Notes under the pieces: model-generated
What the model was told of the DNA's origin: nothing
The model's input: the letters and a program-made list of their open reading frames with translations, nothing else
The model's database searches: none
Position numbers and translations under genes: made by a program
Assembly (NCBI GenBank): GCA_947498065.1
Contig: CANMIS010000001.1
Location: 620,001-684,000, forward strand
Source of the DNA: an uncultured Erythrobacter sp.
GTDB lineage: Bacteria > Pseudomonadota > Alphaproteobacteria > Sphingomonadales > Sphingomonadaceae
Direction of reading: 5' to 3'
Length of the DNA: 64,000 nucleotides
Shown: positions 52,630 to 61,483 of the stretch, piece by piece
Position numbering within the stretch: the first letter of the stretch is position 1
How the letters are laid out: every line of letters begins with the position of its first letter

Positions 52630-54213
52630 TTAAAATTCCAGCGCTTTGACCAGCTTCACGCCTTCGACCTTTTCAGCATCGGCGATGACTTCGTCCGTTA
52701 CCGGCTGATCGAGCGAGAGCAGCAGCACTGCCTCGCCGCCCGCATCGCGCCGGCCCAGGTGGAAGGTGCCGATATTGACGCCGTGATTGCCCAGCAGCGT
52801 CCCGATGCGCCCGATAAAGCCCGGTGCGTCTTCGTTGACGACATACATCATGTGGCCATCCAGATCGGCTTCGATACCGATCCCGAAAATCTCCACCAGA
52901 CGCGGCGCGGTGTTGCCAAACAACGTGCCAGCGACTGAGCGCGGGCCTTGTTCTGTTTCCACCGTGACGCGGACCAAAGTGTTGTAAGCGCCCTCGCGCT
53001 CGTGGCGCACTTCGCTGACGTTGAGGCCGCGTTCCTTGGCGAGGTACGGCGCGTTGACCATGTTCACCGTGTCGGAATAGCGGCGCATCAAGCCGGCCAG
53101 AACAGCGCCGCTGATCGGCTTGCCATTCAGCGCAGCGGCTGCGCCTTCACGTTCAATGCTGATCTTGGTGAGATTGCCGTGGGCGAGTTGACCCACAAGA
53201 CTGCCGAGCTTTTCCGCGAGCGCCATGTAAGGCTTCAGCTTTGGCGCTTCTTCAGCGGAAAGCGATGGCATGTTGAGCGCGTTCGTAACGCCGCCATTGA
53301 CCAGGTAATCGGCCATTTGCTCGGCCACTTGCAGCGCGACATTGACCTGAGCCTCGGTGGTGGAGGCGCCAAGGTGCGGCGTGCAGATGAAGTTTGGCGC
53401 GCCGAACAGCGGGTTTTCTTTCGCCGGTTCTTCGGCAAACACGTCGAGCGCCGCCGCGGCCACTTGCCCGCTTTCAAGGCAATCTTTCAACGCCGCCTCA
53501 TCGATCAATCCGCCGCGGGCGCAATTGACAATGCGGATGCCGGGCTTTGCATTCTCCAGCCGCTCACGGCTGAGGATATTGCGGGTCTGATCGGTCAGCG
53601 GCGTGTGCAGCGAGACAAAGTCTGCGCGGCTCAGCAGCGTGTCGAGATCAACCTTCTCCGCGCCCATTTCGACGGCGCGTTCTTCAGTCAGGAAAGGATC
53701 ATAAGCGATCACTTTCATCTTGAGGCCAAGCGCGCGGCTGGCGACGATCCCGCCAATATTGCCCGCGCCGATCAGGCCGAGCGTCTTGCCGGTCACCTCG
53801 ACGCCCATGAAATCCTTCTTCGGCCATTCGCCGGCTTGCGTGCGGGTGTTCGCCGCCGGAATTTGCCGGGCAAGCGCCATGATCATCGCAATCGCGTGCT
53901 CTGCGGTCGTGATCGAATTGCCGAACGGGGTGTTCATCACCACCACGCCCTTGCCACTGGCATAGGGGATATCGACATTGTCGACGCCAATGCCCGCGCG
54001 GCCGATGACCTTCAGATTGGCTGCGGCGTCGAGAACGGCGGGGGTGACGGTTGTAGAGGACCGGATAGCGAGGCCATCATAATCGCCGATCCGCGCGATC
54101 AGCTCTTCCGGGGTTTCACCGGTGATCACATCAACATCACAGCCGCGCTCTTCGAAAATGCGCGCTGCGTTCGGGTCCATCTTATCAGAGATGAGTACTT
54201 TAGGTTTGGTCAT
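52630..54213 (-). CDS. serA: D-3-phosphoglycerate dehydrogenase
   Basis: A 527-residue long-form enzyme, first step of serine synthesis. The NAD domain has GKTLGLIGAGNIGGIVASRA, the catalytic residues lie in RIVNCARGGLIDEAAL and TPHLGASTTEAQ, an intervening domain follows, and the C-terminal ACT domain reads HMMYVVNEDAPGFIGRIGTL, which gives serine feedback in many species. AAGGAG precedes the ATG. It is downstream of serC with a long inverted repeat between. Confidence 0.96.
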   Translation of the reverse strand: MTKPKVLISDKMDPNAARIFEERGCDVDVITGETPEELIARIGDYDGLAIRSSTTVTPAVLDAAANLKVIGRAGIGVDNVDIPYASGKGVVVMNTPFGNSITTAEHAIAMIMALARQIPAANTRTQAGEWPKKDFMGVEVTGKTLGLIGAGNIGGIVASRALGLKMKVIAYDPFLTEERAVEMGAEKVDLDTLLSRADFVSLHTPLTDQTRNILSRERLENAKPGIRIVNCARGGLIDEAALKDCLESGQVAAAALDVFAEEPAKENPLFGAPNFICTPHLGASTTEAQVNVALQVAEQMADYLVNGGVTNALNMPSLSAEEAPKLKPYMALAEKLGSLVGQLAHGNLTKISIEREGAAAALNGKPISGAVLAGLMRRYSDTVNMVNAPYLAKERGLNVSEVRHEREGAYNTLVRVTVETEQGPRSVAGTLFGNTAPRLVEIFGIGIEADLDGHMMYVVNEDAPGFIGRIGTLLGNHGVNIGTFHLGRRDAGGEAVLLLSLDQPVTDEVIADAEKVEGVKLVKALEF

Positions 54214-54233
54214 TGGAATTTACTCCTTTGCGA

Positions 54234-54308
54234 GTCCCCGCGAAGGCGGGGACCTCAGGCAGTCAGGAAAATCGCATGTTTGATGGAGGTCCCCGCCTTC
54301 GCGGGGAC
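54234..54308. repeat. Inverted repeat between serC and serA
   Basis: Two arms, 54234-54256 and 54286-54308, complementary over 23 bases, each also folding on itself (GTCCCCGCGAAGGCGGGGAC). This is a REP-type pair common in sphingomonads. It lies inside the serC-serA unit and might attenuate or protect the serA message. Confidence 0.85.
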
Positions 54309-54321
54309 CCACCCAATCGCT

Positions 54322-55485
54322 TCAGCCAGCTTTGACGTGCGCGTAGGCCCACTCGATCCACGGCAAGAGGCGTTTCAGATCCTCTTGCTCGACCGTGCCG
54401 CCGCACCAGATGCGTAAGCTCGGCGGGGCGTCGCGATAGCCGTTGAAGTCATAGCCAACATGCCGTTCTTCCAGCATTTTGACGATTTTCTTCGGCACGG
54501 CGGCCTGATCTTCGGCGGACAGGTTTTCGTACCAATCGCCGGTGAACTTCATGCACACGCCGGTGTTGGTGCGCTTGGCCGGGTCGCTGACCATGTTTTT
54601 CAGCCAAGGCGTCGCCTCGATCCAATCGCCCACGATTTTGGCATTGGCATCGGCGCGTTCAAACATTGCCTTGCGTCCGCCCAGCGCCTGCGCCCATTCG
54701 AGCGCCGCGATGTAATCTTCGGTCGCCAGCAAAGACGGCGTGTTGATCGTCGCGCCTTCAAAGATGCCGCGATTGATCTTGTCGCCCTTCTTCAGGCGGA
54801 ATAGCTTGGGCAGCGGCCATTCAGGATCATAGCTCTCGATCCGCTCAATCGCCTTGGGTGAGAGGATCAGCATTCCGTGCTGAGCCTCTGATCCCATCAC
54901 CTTCTGCCAAGAATAGGTCGTCGCATCGAGCTTCGCCCAATCCATTTCCTGCGCAAAAATCGCGCTGGTGGCATCGTTGATGGTCACGCCCTTACGGCCC
55001 GGCTCCAGCCAGTCCGTGTTCGGGATTTTCGCGCCAGAGGTCGTACCATTCCAGGTGAAAACAACGTCGTTGTCTTGCGGAATCGAGTGCAGATCAGGGA
55101 TCTCACCATAATCGGCATCTAGCACCTGCAAGTTCGGCAGTTTCAGCTGCTTCACCGCATCCTGGATCCAGACATTCCCGAAGCTTTCCCAAGCCGCAAC
55201 GGTCGCCGGACCTTGGCCCAGCATGGTCCACATCGCGCATTCCAGTGCGCCAGTGTCAGAGGCGGGCATGATACCAACGAGGTAATCCTCGGGCACGCCC
55301 AGCATCTCTTTCGATAGATCAATCGCGTATTTGAGACGCGACTTTCCGACAGCCGAGCGATGCGAGCGCCCGAGCGATTCGGTTTTCAATTTGTCGAGGG
55401 ACCATCCGGGGAACTTAACGGTCGGACCGGATGAAAATTGCGGACGAGCAGGCTTCAGCGCCGGCTCGGCAGGTAGTTCAGTCAT
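54322..55485 (-). CDS. serC: Phosphoserine aminotransferase
   Basis: A 387-residue PLP enzyme, second step of serine synthesis, of the alphaproteobacterial type. N-terminal RPQFSSGPTVKFPGWSLDKL, LVGIMPASDTGALECAMWTM, the region TWNGTTSGAKIPNTDWL, and the PLP-lysine region TTYSWQKVMGSEAQHGMLIL. The start ATG 55485 follows AAGGAGA; longer frames upstream belong to the leader. Two hairpins, one covering the ribosome site, precede it. Confidence 0.94.
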   Translation of the reverse strand: MTELPAEPALKPARPQFSSGPTVKFPGWSLDKLKTESLGRSHRSAVGKSRLKYAIDLSKEMLGVPEDYLVGIMPASDTGALECAMWTMLGQGPATVAAWESFGNVWIQDAVKQLKLPNLQVLDADYGEIPDLHSIPQDNDVVFTWNGTTSGAKIPNTDWLEPGRKGVTINDATSAIFAQEMDWAKLDATTYSWQKVMGSEAQHGMLILSPKAIERIESYDPEWPLPKLFRLKKGDKINRGIFEGATINTPSLLATEDYIAALEWAQALGGRKAMFERADANAKIVGDWIEATPWLKNMVSDPAKRTNTGVCMKFTGDWYENLSAEDQAAVPKKIVKMLEERHVGYDFNGYRDAPPSLRIWCGGTVEQEDLKRLLPWIEWAYAHVKAG

Positions 55486-55490
55486 GTATT

Positions 55491-55528
55491 CTCTCCTTAC
55501 AGAGAGCTCGCGCGGCGTTGGGACCGCG
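55491..55528 (-). promoter_or_regulatory. Candidate serC leader RNA (two hairpins, second hides the ribosome site)
   Basis: On the minus strand, hairpin 1 is CGCGG-8 bases-CCGCG (55528-55511) and hairpin 2 is CTCTC-6 bases-GAGAG (55506-55491), whose 3' side overlaps the AAGGAG ribosome site of serC. A structured serC motif is known upstream of serC in alphaproteobacteria; I cannot score the match here. Confidence 0.45.
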
Positions 55529-55763
55529 TGGCCCGTCGGCGGCACTAGAGATGCGGGGCCAAGAGTCAAATAGTATCGTGAGAATTGGTGTTGAGTAACC
55601 GCAGAGCAAATATGTTTTGAGGGCGTAAACAAAAAACCTTCGCTTGAAGCCAAAACAAAAAACTCCTGCAGCCGCGAGCATATCTCAGCAACAGTTTCCA
55701 GCCACACGCGACTTGCAAAACACGCTATTCAACAGGCGCGCAACATTCTATGCCGCGCTCAAC

Positions 55764-56954
55764 ATGGAAATATCCGATCTTCGCATTGCCCTATTCAGCG
55801 GCAATTATAACTACACCCGCGACGGCGCGAACCAGGCGCTCAATCGCCTCGTCGGCTCGCTGCTGGGTCTGGGCGCGGCGGTGCGCGTCTATTCCCCCAC
55901 TGTCGACGAACCTGATTTTGAGCCAACCGGCGATCTGGTGAGCCTGCCCAGCTGGCGCATGCCAGTGAAGGGACGCGGCGAGTATCGCCTGCCGACCGGT
56001 TTTAACGCCAAGGTCCGGCGTGACCTTGAGAAGTTCCAGCCCAATATCGTGCATCTGTCCTCGCCTGACCCATCGGGCCATGCGGCGCTCAAATGGGCGC
56101 AGGAACACGATATTCCGGTGCTGTCCTCGGTTCACACCCGGTTTGAGACCTATCCGCGCTATTACAAAATGGGCTTTCTAGAGCCTGCTGTCCTTTGGAT
56201 GCTGCGGCGGTTTTACAATCGCTGCGATGCGCTTGTCGCCCCGTCGCAAAGCATGATTGACGAGCTGATCGCTCAGGGCATGCATGATGACATCGGCCTG
56301 TGGACGCGCGGGGTCGATCGCACCGTCTTTGATCCATCAAAGCGCGACATGGAATGGCGCCGCAGCCTGGGCCTGGCCGATGACGACATTGCGATCGTCT
56401 TCCTTGGGCGGTTGGTGATGGAAAAAGGCCTCGACGTCTTTGCCGACAGCATTATCGAGCTGCGCAAACTTCAAGCCCCGCACAAGGTTCTGGTGATCGG
56501 CGATGGCCCTGCGCGCGGCTGGTTCGAAGATGCATTGCCCGGCGGGATTTTCGCAGGGTTTCAAACCGGCGCTGATCTGGGCAAGGCGCTGGCGAGTGGC
56601 GATATCTTCTTTAACCCGTCTATCACTGAGACCTTCGGCAATGTGACGCTGGAGGCAATGGCGAGCGGCCTGCCTGTGGTGGCAGCCGGAGCAACCGGCG
56701 CATCGAGCCTGGTGGAATGCGGCGATAGCGGCTGCTTGGTCGCGCCCGGCAACACCAAAGCGTTTGCCGAAGCGCTCGCGCCCTATTGCACCGACCATGA
56801 ACTGCGCGCGAGCCACGGCGCAGCGGGCGAAATGAATTCACGCGAATACAGCTGGGAGGCGATCAACCGCGTTGTCGCCGACATGTATGTGCGGCTGGTT
56901 GAGGAGCGCGAGGCTCTGATCGCAAAGGAAATGGCTGAGCAGGCGGCGGCTTAG
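55764..56954 (+). CDS. Glycosyltransferase family 4 (GT-B fold)
   Basis: A 396-residue cytoplasmic or membrane-edge glycosyltransferase. N-terminal RIALFSGNYNYTRDGANQAL, acceptor-side SSVHTRFETYPRYYKM, nucleotide-sugar site FLGRLVMEKGLDVFADSI and the E-x7-E motif NPSITETFGNVTLEAMASGL. Closest in style to alpha-mannosyl and sulfolipid/glucuronyl lipid transferases; the exact sugar cannot be told. ATG 55764 is used (MEISDLRIALFSG). Divergent from serC. Confidence 0.88.
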   Translation: MEISDLRIALFSGNYNYTRDGANQALNRLVGSLLGLGAAVRVYSPTVDEPDFEPTGDLVSLPSWRMPVKGRGEYRLPTGFNAKVRRDLEKFQPNIVHLSSPDPSGHAALKWAQEHDIPVLSSVHTRFETYPRYYKMGFLEPAVLWMLRRFYNRCDALVAPSQSMIDELIAQGMHDDIGLWTRGVDRTVFDPSKRDMEWRRSLGLADDDIAIVFLGRLVMEKGLDVFADSIIELRKLQAPHKVLVIGDGPARGWFEDALPGGIFAGFQTGADLGKALASGDIFFNPSITETFGNVTLEAMASGLPVVAAGATGASSLVECGDSGCLVAPGNTKAFAEALAPYCTDHELRASHGAAGEMNSREYSWEAINRVVADMYVRLVEEREALIAKEMAEQAAA

Positions 56955-56985
56955 TTAGTTTTGAGGCGCCTAGATAAAATCCGCC

Positions 56986-57417
56986 CTAGCGCAGCACGCC
57001 TGATTTACTCATCGAGCGCGCATAGAAAAACAGCCCGATGGTAATCACCCAAATTGCCGCTGCAAACGCGGTGTGCCCAGCGGTTTGCAACGTTTCCGGC
57101 ATGTCAGAGAAAACCTGCTGGAATATTGTCGTGCCGACAAGGCCGACTATCGAAATCCCAAAAAGCCAAACCGCATAGCGACTCCTGAAAAGCAGCGCAG
57201 CGGATCCGAAAAAGCAGCCCCAGACGCCCAGCGCCCAAAAGGCCGTCGCCCATGCCGGAAAGCTGTAATAATAGTTGAGCTGCTCCGACGGCATGCCGGT
57301 GCCATCCAATGCGGCGAGTTTGGTCATCGTGTAGCTGATGACGCCGCCAGAATTCCACAGCAGAGAAATCGCCCCGATGACCCAAAGGTGCCAAGGCGTT
57401 TTGACAGTCTGATCCAT
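56986..57417 (-). CDS. Four-helix membrane protein (often called sugar transporter)
   Basis: A 143-residue protein with four hydrophobic helices starting at HLWVIGAISLLWNSGGVISY, then FPAWATAFWALGVWGCFFGS, YAVWLFGISIVGLVGTTIFQ and HTAFAAAIWVITIGLFFYA. Short proteins like this are widespread in alphaproteobacteria and commonly carry a transporter label without proof. It faces the glycosyltransferase gene (convergent). Confidence 0.7.
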   Translation of the reverse strand: MDQTVKTPWHLWVIGAISLLWNSGGVISYTMTKLAALDGTGMPSEQLNYYYSFPAWATAFWALGVWGCFFGSAALLFRSRYAVWLFGISIVGLVGTTIFQQVFSDMPETLQTAGHTAFAAAIWVITIGLFFYARSMSKSGVLR

Positions 57418-57533
57418 GATGTTCCCTCCCAAGAATGGACGCGACCCAGTCTTAGAGGGAGGAGATTATACAAAAGGCGCAGCGCGGGCAAACCGGGGGC
57501 TGGAAACCCGCGCCTGTTCATTGACAACGTCTG

Positions 57534-57613
57534 GCCCAGCCACCCGGTCCCTCCACCCGGAGCCTACCGGGATACCATCCGGGTGGAAGGGTGGAGCGAG
57601 CGGGTGGCTGGGC
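57534..57613. repeat. Long hairpin repeat, copy 3 (imperfect arms)
   Basis: Arms 57534-57561 and 57578-57613; the left arm lacks eight bases present in the right arm (one CCACCCTT-like unit) and has two mismatches. Loop again 16 bases, GCCTACCGGGATACCA, almost the same as in copy 1. The outer ends (GCCCAGCCACCCG) differ from copies 1 and 2 but still pair. Confidence 0.85.
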
Positions 57614-57628
57614 GCTAATCAAAAACCC

Positions 57629-58432
57629 TCACATTCTCTCAATACGCTTCGCGACCTCATCGATAATATCGACAATCTCGTTCATCGCGTTTTGATCGAG
57701 CTTTCCGGCGCGCGCGCGGTTCTTCAGCACAGAGCCGAGATTGCCCATTGCGCGGAACAGATCGGGCGAACGTTCCTTGACCTTTTCGGCCCGGTCGCCG
57801 TGCTCGTTTATCCGGCCCATCAGCTGATCGACCTCTTCCACGCGCTCAGCCAGCTCAGCCTTGCCAGATTTGGTCGCCTTAAACGGCTTCTTACCGCTCG
57901 TCTCGCCGTCTTCTGCCTTAGCCTTCGACTTGGCCGGTTTGATCTTGCCCTCTTCCTCGAGCATTTGGAGCGTCGGATAGACCGCGCCCGGGCTCGGCGC
58001 ATAGCCGCCCGCCGTCATGTCTTCGATCGCCTTGATCAGCTCATAGCCGTGGCGCGGTTCTTCATTGATCAGCGCAAGCAAGGCGAGGCGCAGTTCGCCC
58101 TGGCCAAACATGCGGGCTCGGCGCTTGCGGCGCTTGGGGCTATCTTGCCAATCACGCTTGAATTTGCGGGCACTGAAACGAATGTCATCTTCCCAGTCAT
58201 TGGCAGCTGATGCCGCAATCATCGCGATCATCGGTCCTAGCCCGTTCCAGCTGTTGCTCCTGCTCCTGCGTCTACCAGGCATTTCATCCTCCATTTCAAC
58301 ATCAACATTTACGTCGACATCGACGTCAACATCGACGTCAACATCGACATCAAAGTCCTCACCCTCTGGCCTATCAGGAATGTTCCCTTCCAAAGGAGTG
58401 TCGTCTTTCTCTTGATCTGAACGTCTACCCAT
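57629..58432 (-). CDS. PadR family transcriptional regulator with Asp-Val repeat
   Basis: A 267-residue regulator. The winged helix is LRLALLALINEEPRHGYELI, APSPGAVYPTLQMLEEEGKI, the PadR signature, near residues 115-165; a helical dimer domain follows. Unusual is the N-terminal acidic tract, about nine Asp-Val pairs encoded by repeated GACGTCGATGT-like hexamers (58306-58350), then a basic region RRRSRSNS. ATG 58432 has GGAG upstream. It is divergent from rarA, and two overlapping palindromes in the gap are likely its own operator. Confidence 0.88.
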   Translation of the reverse strand: MGRRSDQEKDDTPLEGNIPDRPEGEDFDVDVDVDVDVDVDVNVDVEMEDEMPGRRRSRSNSWNGLGPMIAMIAASAANDWEDDIRFSARKFKRDWQDSPKRRKRRARMFGQGELRLALLALINEEPRHGYELIKAIEDMTAGGYAPSPGAVYPTLQMLEEEGKIKPAKSKAKAEDGETSGKKPFKATKSGKAELAERVEEVDQLMGRINEHGDRAEKVKERSPDLFRAMGNLGSVLKNRARAGKLDQNAMNEIVDIIDEVAKRIERM

Positions 58433-58454
58433 CTCATTCAACTCCAGATATTTC

Positions 58455-58477
58455 TTAGTGCACTAAAGATATATCTT
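58455..58477. promoter_or_regulatory. Double palindrome, likely PadR operator
   Basis: TTAGTGCACTAA (58455-58466) and AAGATATATCTT (58466-58477) are both perfect 12-base palindromes sharing one base, followed by AGATCTAT. AGATAT/ATATCT-type sites are known for PadR regulators. Located 23-45 bases before the padR start and 62-84 before rarA. Confidence 0.55.
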
Positions 58478-58538
58478 AGATCTATCATTGCAAGAGGTGG
58501 ATGGCATTTTCCGACCAGCGCCTTATCAGACCAGACGA

Positions 58539-59878
58539 ATGACTGACTTGTTTGGAAATGATGCGCCGCCGCCCTCTGCAGGGCCATCTGAAGGGCCTGT
58601 TCAGCAGCGCGATGACGCGCCGCTGGCGGACCGGCTGCGCCCGCGCGATCTTAGCGAAATTATCGGACAGGAGCACCTGACCGGGCCGACCGGCGCGATT
58701 GGGCGGATGGTTGCGGCGGGCAAGCTTTCCAGCATGATCCTGTGGGGCCCGCCGGGCACGGGCAAGACCAGCATCGCGCGCCTGCTCGCCGACAGTGTGG
58801 GCATGCGGTTTGTCTCGATCAGCGCAGTGTTTTCCGGCGTCGCCGACCTCAAGAAAGCCTTTGCCGAGGCCGATAAGATGGCCAGCGCGGGTCAGCGCAC
58901 TCTGCTGTTCGTGGACGAGATCCACCGCTTCAACCGCGCGCAGCAGGACGGCTTTCTACCCTTTGTGGAGCGCGGCACTGTGACGCTTGTCGGCGCGACC
59001 ACCGAGAACCCCAGCTTTGAACTCAACGCCGCCCTGCTCAGCCGCAGCCAAGTCCTGATCCTGGAGCGTCTCAGCCATGAGGCGCTGGAGGCATTGCTCG
59101 CCCGCGCAGAAACGCTCGAAGGCCCCCTCCCCCTTACCGATGATGCCCGCGCGGCTCTGATTGCAAGCGCGGATGGCGATGGCCGGTTCCTGCTCGGTCA
59201 GGCGGAAACACTCTATAACGCAGCGCTATCCGAACCACTCGATCCCGCCGCCCTCGGCCAATTCCTGCAGCGGCGCGTCGCCGTCTATGACAAGGACCGC
59301 GAGGGGCATTACAACCTCATCAGCGCGCTTCACAAAAAAGCTTGCGCGGCTCCGATCCGCAGGCGGCGCTCTATTACTTGGCGCGAATGCTGACCGCTGG
59401 TGAAGAGCCGATGTATGTGCTGCGCCGCTTGGTCCGTTTTGCCAGTGAAGACATCGGTCTGGCCGATCCAAACGCGCTGGTGCAATGCCTGGCGGCCAAG
59501 GACGCCTATGAATTTCTCGGCAGCCCAGAGGGCGAACTCGCGATTGTTCAGGCCTGCCTCTATCTCGCCACCGCCCCCAAATCGAACGCCGCCTACGGGG
59601 CGCAAAAGGCCGCGTTCAAATCCGCGCGCGAAACCGGCAGTCTGATGCCGCCGCAAAACATCTTAAATGCGCCGACTAAGCTGATGAAAGACATTGGCTA
59701 TGGCAAAGGCTACGCCTACGATCACAATGCAGAAGATGGCTTTTCCGGCGACAATTACTGGCCGGAGGGGATGGAGCCTCAGGACTTTTACGCGCCGGTG
59801 GAACGCGGGTTTGAGCGCAAGGTGAAGGAGCGAATGGAATGGTGGGCAAACAGACGGGCCGAATTGCGCGGGCAATAA
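58539..59878 (+). pseudogene. rarA: rarA (replication-associated recombination protein A), frame broken at an A6 run
   Basis: Codons 1-267 (frame of 58539) encode the AAA+ part of RarA: Walker A WGPPGTGKTSIARLLADS, Walker B LLFVDEIHRFNRAQQDGFLP, sensor GATTENPSFELNAALLSR, up to HYNLISALHKK. The family continues with SLRGSDP..AL, and that sequence is present one frame over (59339-59878), running to a normal C-terminus (NAPTKLMKDIGYG, YWPEG). The frame changes at AAAAAA 59334-59339. A -1 slip would give 446 residues, the normal length; without it the product is 284. Real mutation, slippage or sequencing error cannot be separated here. Confidence 0.85.
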
Positions 59879-60564
59879 TGGGCGCAGCGCTGGCGGCCCT
59901 TGCCTGCGCTGCGCCCGCCTCAGCGCAATCGAGCGACTCACCAACCGATGCGCAAAAGCAATGCCCCACCGAACCAATATTGGAAGGCGGTTACACCGTT
60001 CGCAAAGCGCCCCTTAAGCTGCCAAGTGAATGGTCAAAGAGCGCCAGCGCTTCGAGGAATTGGATCGCAGTCAAAACCCGAATGGATGCGGTCCTTTGTA
60101 TTGAAACATCTTGGTTCGATGTAGCCGACAACTTTGAGCGCTTTGATGATCGCTTCCTAGGCTTCGATTGGCAGGGGTATGAGGCCTGGGGCTATATGTT
60201 GATCGACACCGCCGGCACCGGGCAATCCATGGAAGTCGGAATCAAGCCGAATTTCTCACCCAGCAATAGCCGGTTCGCCCTCATGCAGCACAGCGAAACC
60301 GCCTGGGGCGGGTTTGAAGGCTTTGCCGTATGGCGCATCTATTCCGCGGGCTGGACGCCAGAGCGGGTCGAAACCAACACTCCTTTCCTAGCCGATTGGC
60401 GGATTGACCGCTGGGAAGGCGATGATTGCCTGCACCTATCGGCCATTCCGCACGAGCGCGTGACAGACTGGGACGACCTCTCCAAATACAAGCGCGATCG
60501 CTTTGTCGCAGGCGCAGCGGGCGGCTGGGCGCTGACGCCGGGCGATACCTGCCCCAGCTATTGA
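59839..60564 (+). CDS. Exported hypothetical protein
   Basis: A 241-residue protein. ATG 59839 gives a signal peptide with a basic start (MVGKQTGRIARAIMGAALAA) cut after ASA; ATG 59878 would remove the basic part. The mature protein has cysteines in QKQCPTEP, VLCIETSW, DDCLHLS and GDTCPSY, which can pair as disulfides, and several WG/W-rich strands (WQGYEAWGYMLID). I do not recognise the family. It overlaps the end of rarA by 40 bases and the next start by one base. Confidence 0.72.
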   Translation: MVGKQTGRIARAIMGAALAALACAAPASAQSSDSPTDAQKQCPTEPILEGGYTVRKAPLKLPSEWSKSASASRNWIAVKTRMDAVLCIETSWFDVADNFERFDDRFLGFDWQGYEAWGYMLIDTAGTGQSMEVGIKPNFSPSNSRFALMQHSETAWGGFEGFAVWRIYSAGWTPERVETNTPFLADWRIDRWEGDDCLHLSAIPHERVTDWDDLSKYKRDRFVAGAAGGWALTPGDTCPSY

Positions 60565-61472
60565 TGCGCGATTTTGATCATTTTCTGGCGATCGATTGGT
60601 CGGGCGCAAAGGGGGAGCGGCACAAGTGCATCGCCCTCGCGCTCGCCGATGTCAAAGGCGGCCCGCCCGTGCTGGTTGAGGCCCCGCCGCGCGGCTGGGC
60701 CCGCACCGAAGTGCTTGGATTGCTGCGCGACGAGCTGCCCTCCAACACATTGGTCGGGATTGATCTTGGCATCAGCCTGCCGTTTGTGGATGCTGGCGCC
60801 TATTTCCCCGGCTGGGACGAGAGCCCGCGCCACGCCAATGGCCTATGGGAATTGATCGACCGGATTTGCGCCAATGACCCGCATTTGGGCGCGCACAGCT
60901 TCCTCAGCCACCCAGAGGCGGCGCGTTATTTCCGGCACAGCAAGGACAATGTCGGCGACCGCTTTCATCTGCCCGATGCCATTTCGCGCGAGGGCCGCTT
61001 TCGTCAGGCAGAAACCGCTCAGCGCGCGCAGAAATGCCGCCCGGTCAGCAATTTCAACCTCGTCGGCGCGGCGCAAGTTGGCAAAAGCTCACTGACGGGC
61101 ATGCGCATGCTACATCACCTCAAGGGGCACCTACCGGTCTGGCCGGTGCAGCCAATCCCGCCCAAACATCCGACGCGCGGGTCGCTGCTGGTGGAGATTT
61201 ACACCGGGCTTGCCGCGAAAGAGGCCGCCGCCAGCATGGGCGGACGCGGCGCGCGCACCAAACTGCTGACCTATGCCGATCTAAACGCGGCGTTGGAAGG
61301 ATTGGACAGCCCGCCGGTTGCGCAAATTGGCGAGATTGATGACCATTCCTCTGACGCTTTGCTGACCGCGGCGTGGCTGCGCAAAGTGCACAAGGAGCCT
61401 GAGCGCTGGGAGCCGCGCACTCTGACAGCAGAGATCGCCCGCGTGGAAGGCTGGACATTCGGGGCGTTCTAA
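60564..61472 (+). CDS. DUF429-like predicted RNase H-fold protein
   Basis: A 302-residue protein from ATG 60564, overlapping the previous stop (TGATG). HFLAIDWSGAKGERHKCIAL at the N-terminus and LVGIDLGISLPF later are the first strands of an RNase H-like fold with acidic residues, and the C-terminal DDHSSDALLTAAWLRKV carries further aspartates in a pattern typical of DUF429-type predicted nucleases. Enzymatic role unproven. Last of three overlapping genes with rarA. Confidence 0.7.
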   Translation: MRDFDHFLAIDWSGAKGERHKCIALALADVKGGPPVLVEAPPRGWARTEVLGLLRDELPSNTLVGIDLGISLPFVDAGAYFPGWDESPRHANGLWELIDRICANDPHLGAHSFLSHPEAARYFRHSKDNVGDRFHLPDAISREGRFRQAETAQRAQKCRPVSNFNLVGAAQVGKSSLTGMRMLHHLKGHLPVWPVQPIPPKHPTRGSLLVEIYTGLAAKEAAASMGGRGARTKLLTYADLNAALEGLDSPPVAQIGEIDDHSSDALLTAAWLRKVHKEPERWEPRTLTAEIARVEGWTFGAF

Positions 61473-61483
61473 AGCCTCGAATG

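Noticed and set aside
52948-54417. 489-codon open frame antisense to serA
   Set aside because: Same reason: the serA protein is fully conserved on the other strand and the antisense product resembles nothing.
58306-58350. Repeated hexamers as a CRISPR-like or tandem non-coding array
   Set aside because: They are in frame inside the PadR gene and encode Asp-Val pairs.
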